Origin: Akkermansiaceae bacterium | Lineage (GTDB): Bacteria; Verrucomicrobiota; Verrucomicrobiia; Verrucomicrobiales; Akkermansiaceae | Assembly: GCA_023301645.1 (NCBI GenBank) | Contig: JALZUH010000226.1 | Span: 1-6,743 of the forward strand | Direction: 5' to 3' | Length of the DNA stretch: 6,743 nucleotides | Shown here: positions 5,421 to 6,743 of the stretch, piece after piece | Layout of the letters: every line of letters begins with the position of its first letter | Numbering within the stretch: the stretch's first letter is position 1 | Position numbers and translations under genes: made by a program | The notes under the pieces: model-generated | What the model was told of the DNA's origin: nothing | Databases searched by the model: none | The model's input: only the letters and a program-made list of their open reading frames with translations

Positions 5421-6743
5421 TTATGATGCGATTGTTTGCTCAAGTGAGCTATTATAATACTCCCTCAGCACCGTGTCGGATGGAATGTAGAGGTTTTCCT
5501 CGCTAAGATCTGCGAAATTCCTGCATCCCGTAGCGCGTAGAATCTCCTGAAGATCATGCTCGATATTATGCACGTAGTTAGCAACGCGAACAGCACGGCT
5601 GGCGACATTGAGACCCCTTTGTAATTCAGGGTCGTGGGTTGTAATCCCGATCGGGCAGGTATTATTACCGCACTGAAGCGCCTGTATACATCCCAACGAA
5701 AGCATAAAGCCACGAGCGCTATAAATCGAATCCGCTCCCAGTGAGAACGCAATCATTTGTGCGCCTGGGCTGATTAGCTTACCCGAAGCATTCAGCTTCA
5801 TCCTATCGCGCACACCATGGCGCTTAAGACACTGATGAATCGAGAATAAGCCCACCGTCAGGGGCAGCCCTACGCCATCGAGGAACGCCTTCGGAGCAGC
5901 ACCTGTGCCACCCTCAGCACCATCAACGGTGATAAAATCAGGGAAAACATTCTGACGCTTCATCTCCTCGACGAGGCTTTCAAACTCGGAAAGCTTACCA
6001 AGGCAGAGCTTAAAGCCTGTCGGTAACTGTGACACGTCCTGCACCCTTTTGATAAACTGCACGGTATGCTCCACCGTGTCGCACTCAGGGTGGAAAGGAG
6101 GAGAGACGACGTCGCCCCCCTTCTTGATCCCACGAAGTTCAGCGATCTCATCGGTGATTTTCTCCTTTGGCAATAGTCCGCCCTTACCCGGCTTAGCACC
6201 CTGAGAGAACTTAATTTCAATCATCTTCACCTGCGGCTTATTAGCAATCTCGGCTAGCTTAGCATCATCGAGAAGCCCTTCGTCATTACGAACACCAAAC
6301 TTCGCCGTTCCGATCTGAAAGATCAAATCACAGTCCTCCATCAAGTGATATTTTGGATAACCACCCTCACCCGTATTCATCGGGATACCAGCAAGCTTAG
6401 CCCCTCTTGCGAGTGAGCGCACAGCATTCTCGCCAAGGGCACCATAGCTCATCGCACTAATCATCATCGGCTTACTAATCCTGTAGGCAGACGCTAGCCC
6501 CCTCTCCTCGCCATAAGTAACACTGAAAGGCTGCAGCTCATCTTCAGGAGTGGGGAACATCGTATGCCTCATCTTGATCTCGGTAGGGTCAAAGCTCTGC
6601 TGCGAACCAAATGAACTCGCCGAATCAATATTCTTCGCCTTGCGATAGACCTCCGAGCGCTCCTCACGACTAAACGGGCGCTCCTCACGATCATTAGCAA
6701 ATAAATACTGCCTCATTTCCGGCCCGACACTCTCAATAATATA
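5421..6743 (-). CDS. FMN-binding glutamate synthase family protein, 5' end off the right edge
   Basis: Contains the FMN/Fe-S synthase domain of glutamate synthase (GOGAT) without the N-terminal glutaminase or the C-terminal GXGXG domain in the visible part. Counting from Met at 6716, the motifs are NTGEGGY 114-120, EIKFSQGAKPGKGG 167-180 (equivalent to the IKLAQGAKPGEGG region of GltB), TVDGAEGGTGAAP 263-275, and Cys343-x5-Cys349-x4-Cys354, which matches the 3Fe-4S ligand spacing of GltB. The flavin and cluster sites therefore look intact. The frame stays open from 6716 to the window end, adding YIIESVGPE before that Met. Relatives carry a similar 'GPE-(L/I)-RQY' segment internally, so Met 6716 is almost certainly not the start. 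Proteins of this type are commonly annotated but poorly characterised; they need not make glutamate, because the domain also occurs in N-methylglutamate synthase. It is the first visible gene of the operon, 38 nt before the DoxX-like gene. Confidence 0.9.
   Translation of the reverse strand, partial: YIIESVGPEMRQYLFANDREERPFSREERSEVYRKAKNIDSASSFGSQQSFDPTEIKMRHTMFPTPEDELQPFSVTYGEERGLASAYRISKPMMISAMSYGALGENAVRSLARGAKLAGIPMNTGEGGYPKYHLMEDCDLIFQIGTAKFGVRNDEGLLDDAKLAEIANKPQVKMIEIKFSQGAKPGKGGLLPKEKITDEIAELRGIKKGGDVVSPPFHPECDTVEHTVQFIKRVQDVSQLPTGFKLCLGKLSEFESLVEEMKRQNVFPDFITVDGAEGGTGAAPKAFLDGVGLPLTVGLFSIHQCLKRHGVRDRMKLNASGKLISPGAQMIAFSLGADSIYSARGFMLSLGCIQALQCGNNTCPIGITTHDPELQRGLNVASRAVRVANYVHNIEHDLQEILRATGCRNFADLSEENLYIPSDTVLREYYNSSLEQTIAS

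Noticed and set aside
5465..6220. Two open frames of 95 and 86 codons on the minus strand inside the GOGAT-like gene
   Set aside because: Both overlap a gene with intact flavin and Fe-S motifs, lack recognisable features, and have low-complexity Arg/Ser-rich composition.
1..6743. tRNA, CRISPR array, insertion sequence or phage genes
   Set aside because: No cloverleaf-like sequence, regularly spaced repeats, terminal inverted repeats or transposase motifs were seen; nearly all of the window is explained by six minus-strand genes.

Overview
All supported genes in this window lie on the minus strand, so they read from right to left. The moderate base composition and the sequence style of MurG (for example HDSN in place of the usual HEQN) and MurC (GVAGSGMSGLA) suggest a Gram-negative, peptidoglycan-making bacterium. 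My best guess is the Verrucomicrobiota (Rubritalea/Akkermansia-like), but this rests on remembered protein resemblance and not on a marker gene.

Right part (6743 down to 1919): a tightly packed four-gene metabolic operon. In transcription order it encodes (1) a glutamate-synthase-like FMN/Fe-S protein whose 5' end runs off the right edge, (2) a small four-helix DoxX-type membrane protein, (3) a thiamine-diphosphate enzyme of the acetolactate synthase family with no regulatory small subunit beside it, and (4) an NAD(P)-dependent aldehyde dehydrogenase. Gaps between the genes are 38, 29 and 6 nt. The operon closes with a well-formed intrinsic terminator (14 continuous pairs, GAAA loop, U tract) about 60 nt after the last stop. 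The set suggests 2-oxo-acid or aldehyde metabolism tied to a membrane-associated redox step, but the substrate cannot be read from the sequence.

Left part (1714 down to 1): a second unit starts after the terminator with murG, followed 44 nt later by murC, which runs off the left edge. These two cell-wall genes are normally part of the division/cell-wall (dcw) cluster. Here the gene upstream of murG is not ftsW but the unrelated metabolic operon, so the cluster is split or rearranged at this point.

There is no RNA gene, CRISPR array, insertion sequence or phage gene. No stretch over 300 bases lacks a gene. The largest gap, 1715-1918, holds the terminator and the presumed murG promoter and ribosome binding site. 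The four-gene operon is the most interesting feature. I cannot claim it as a proven new system.
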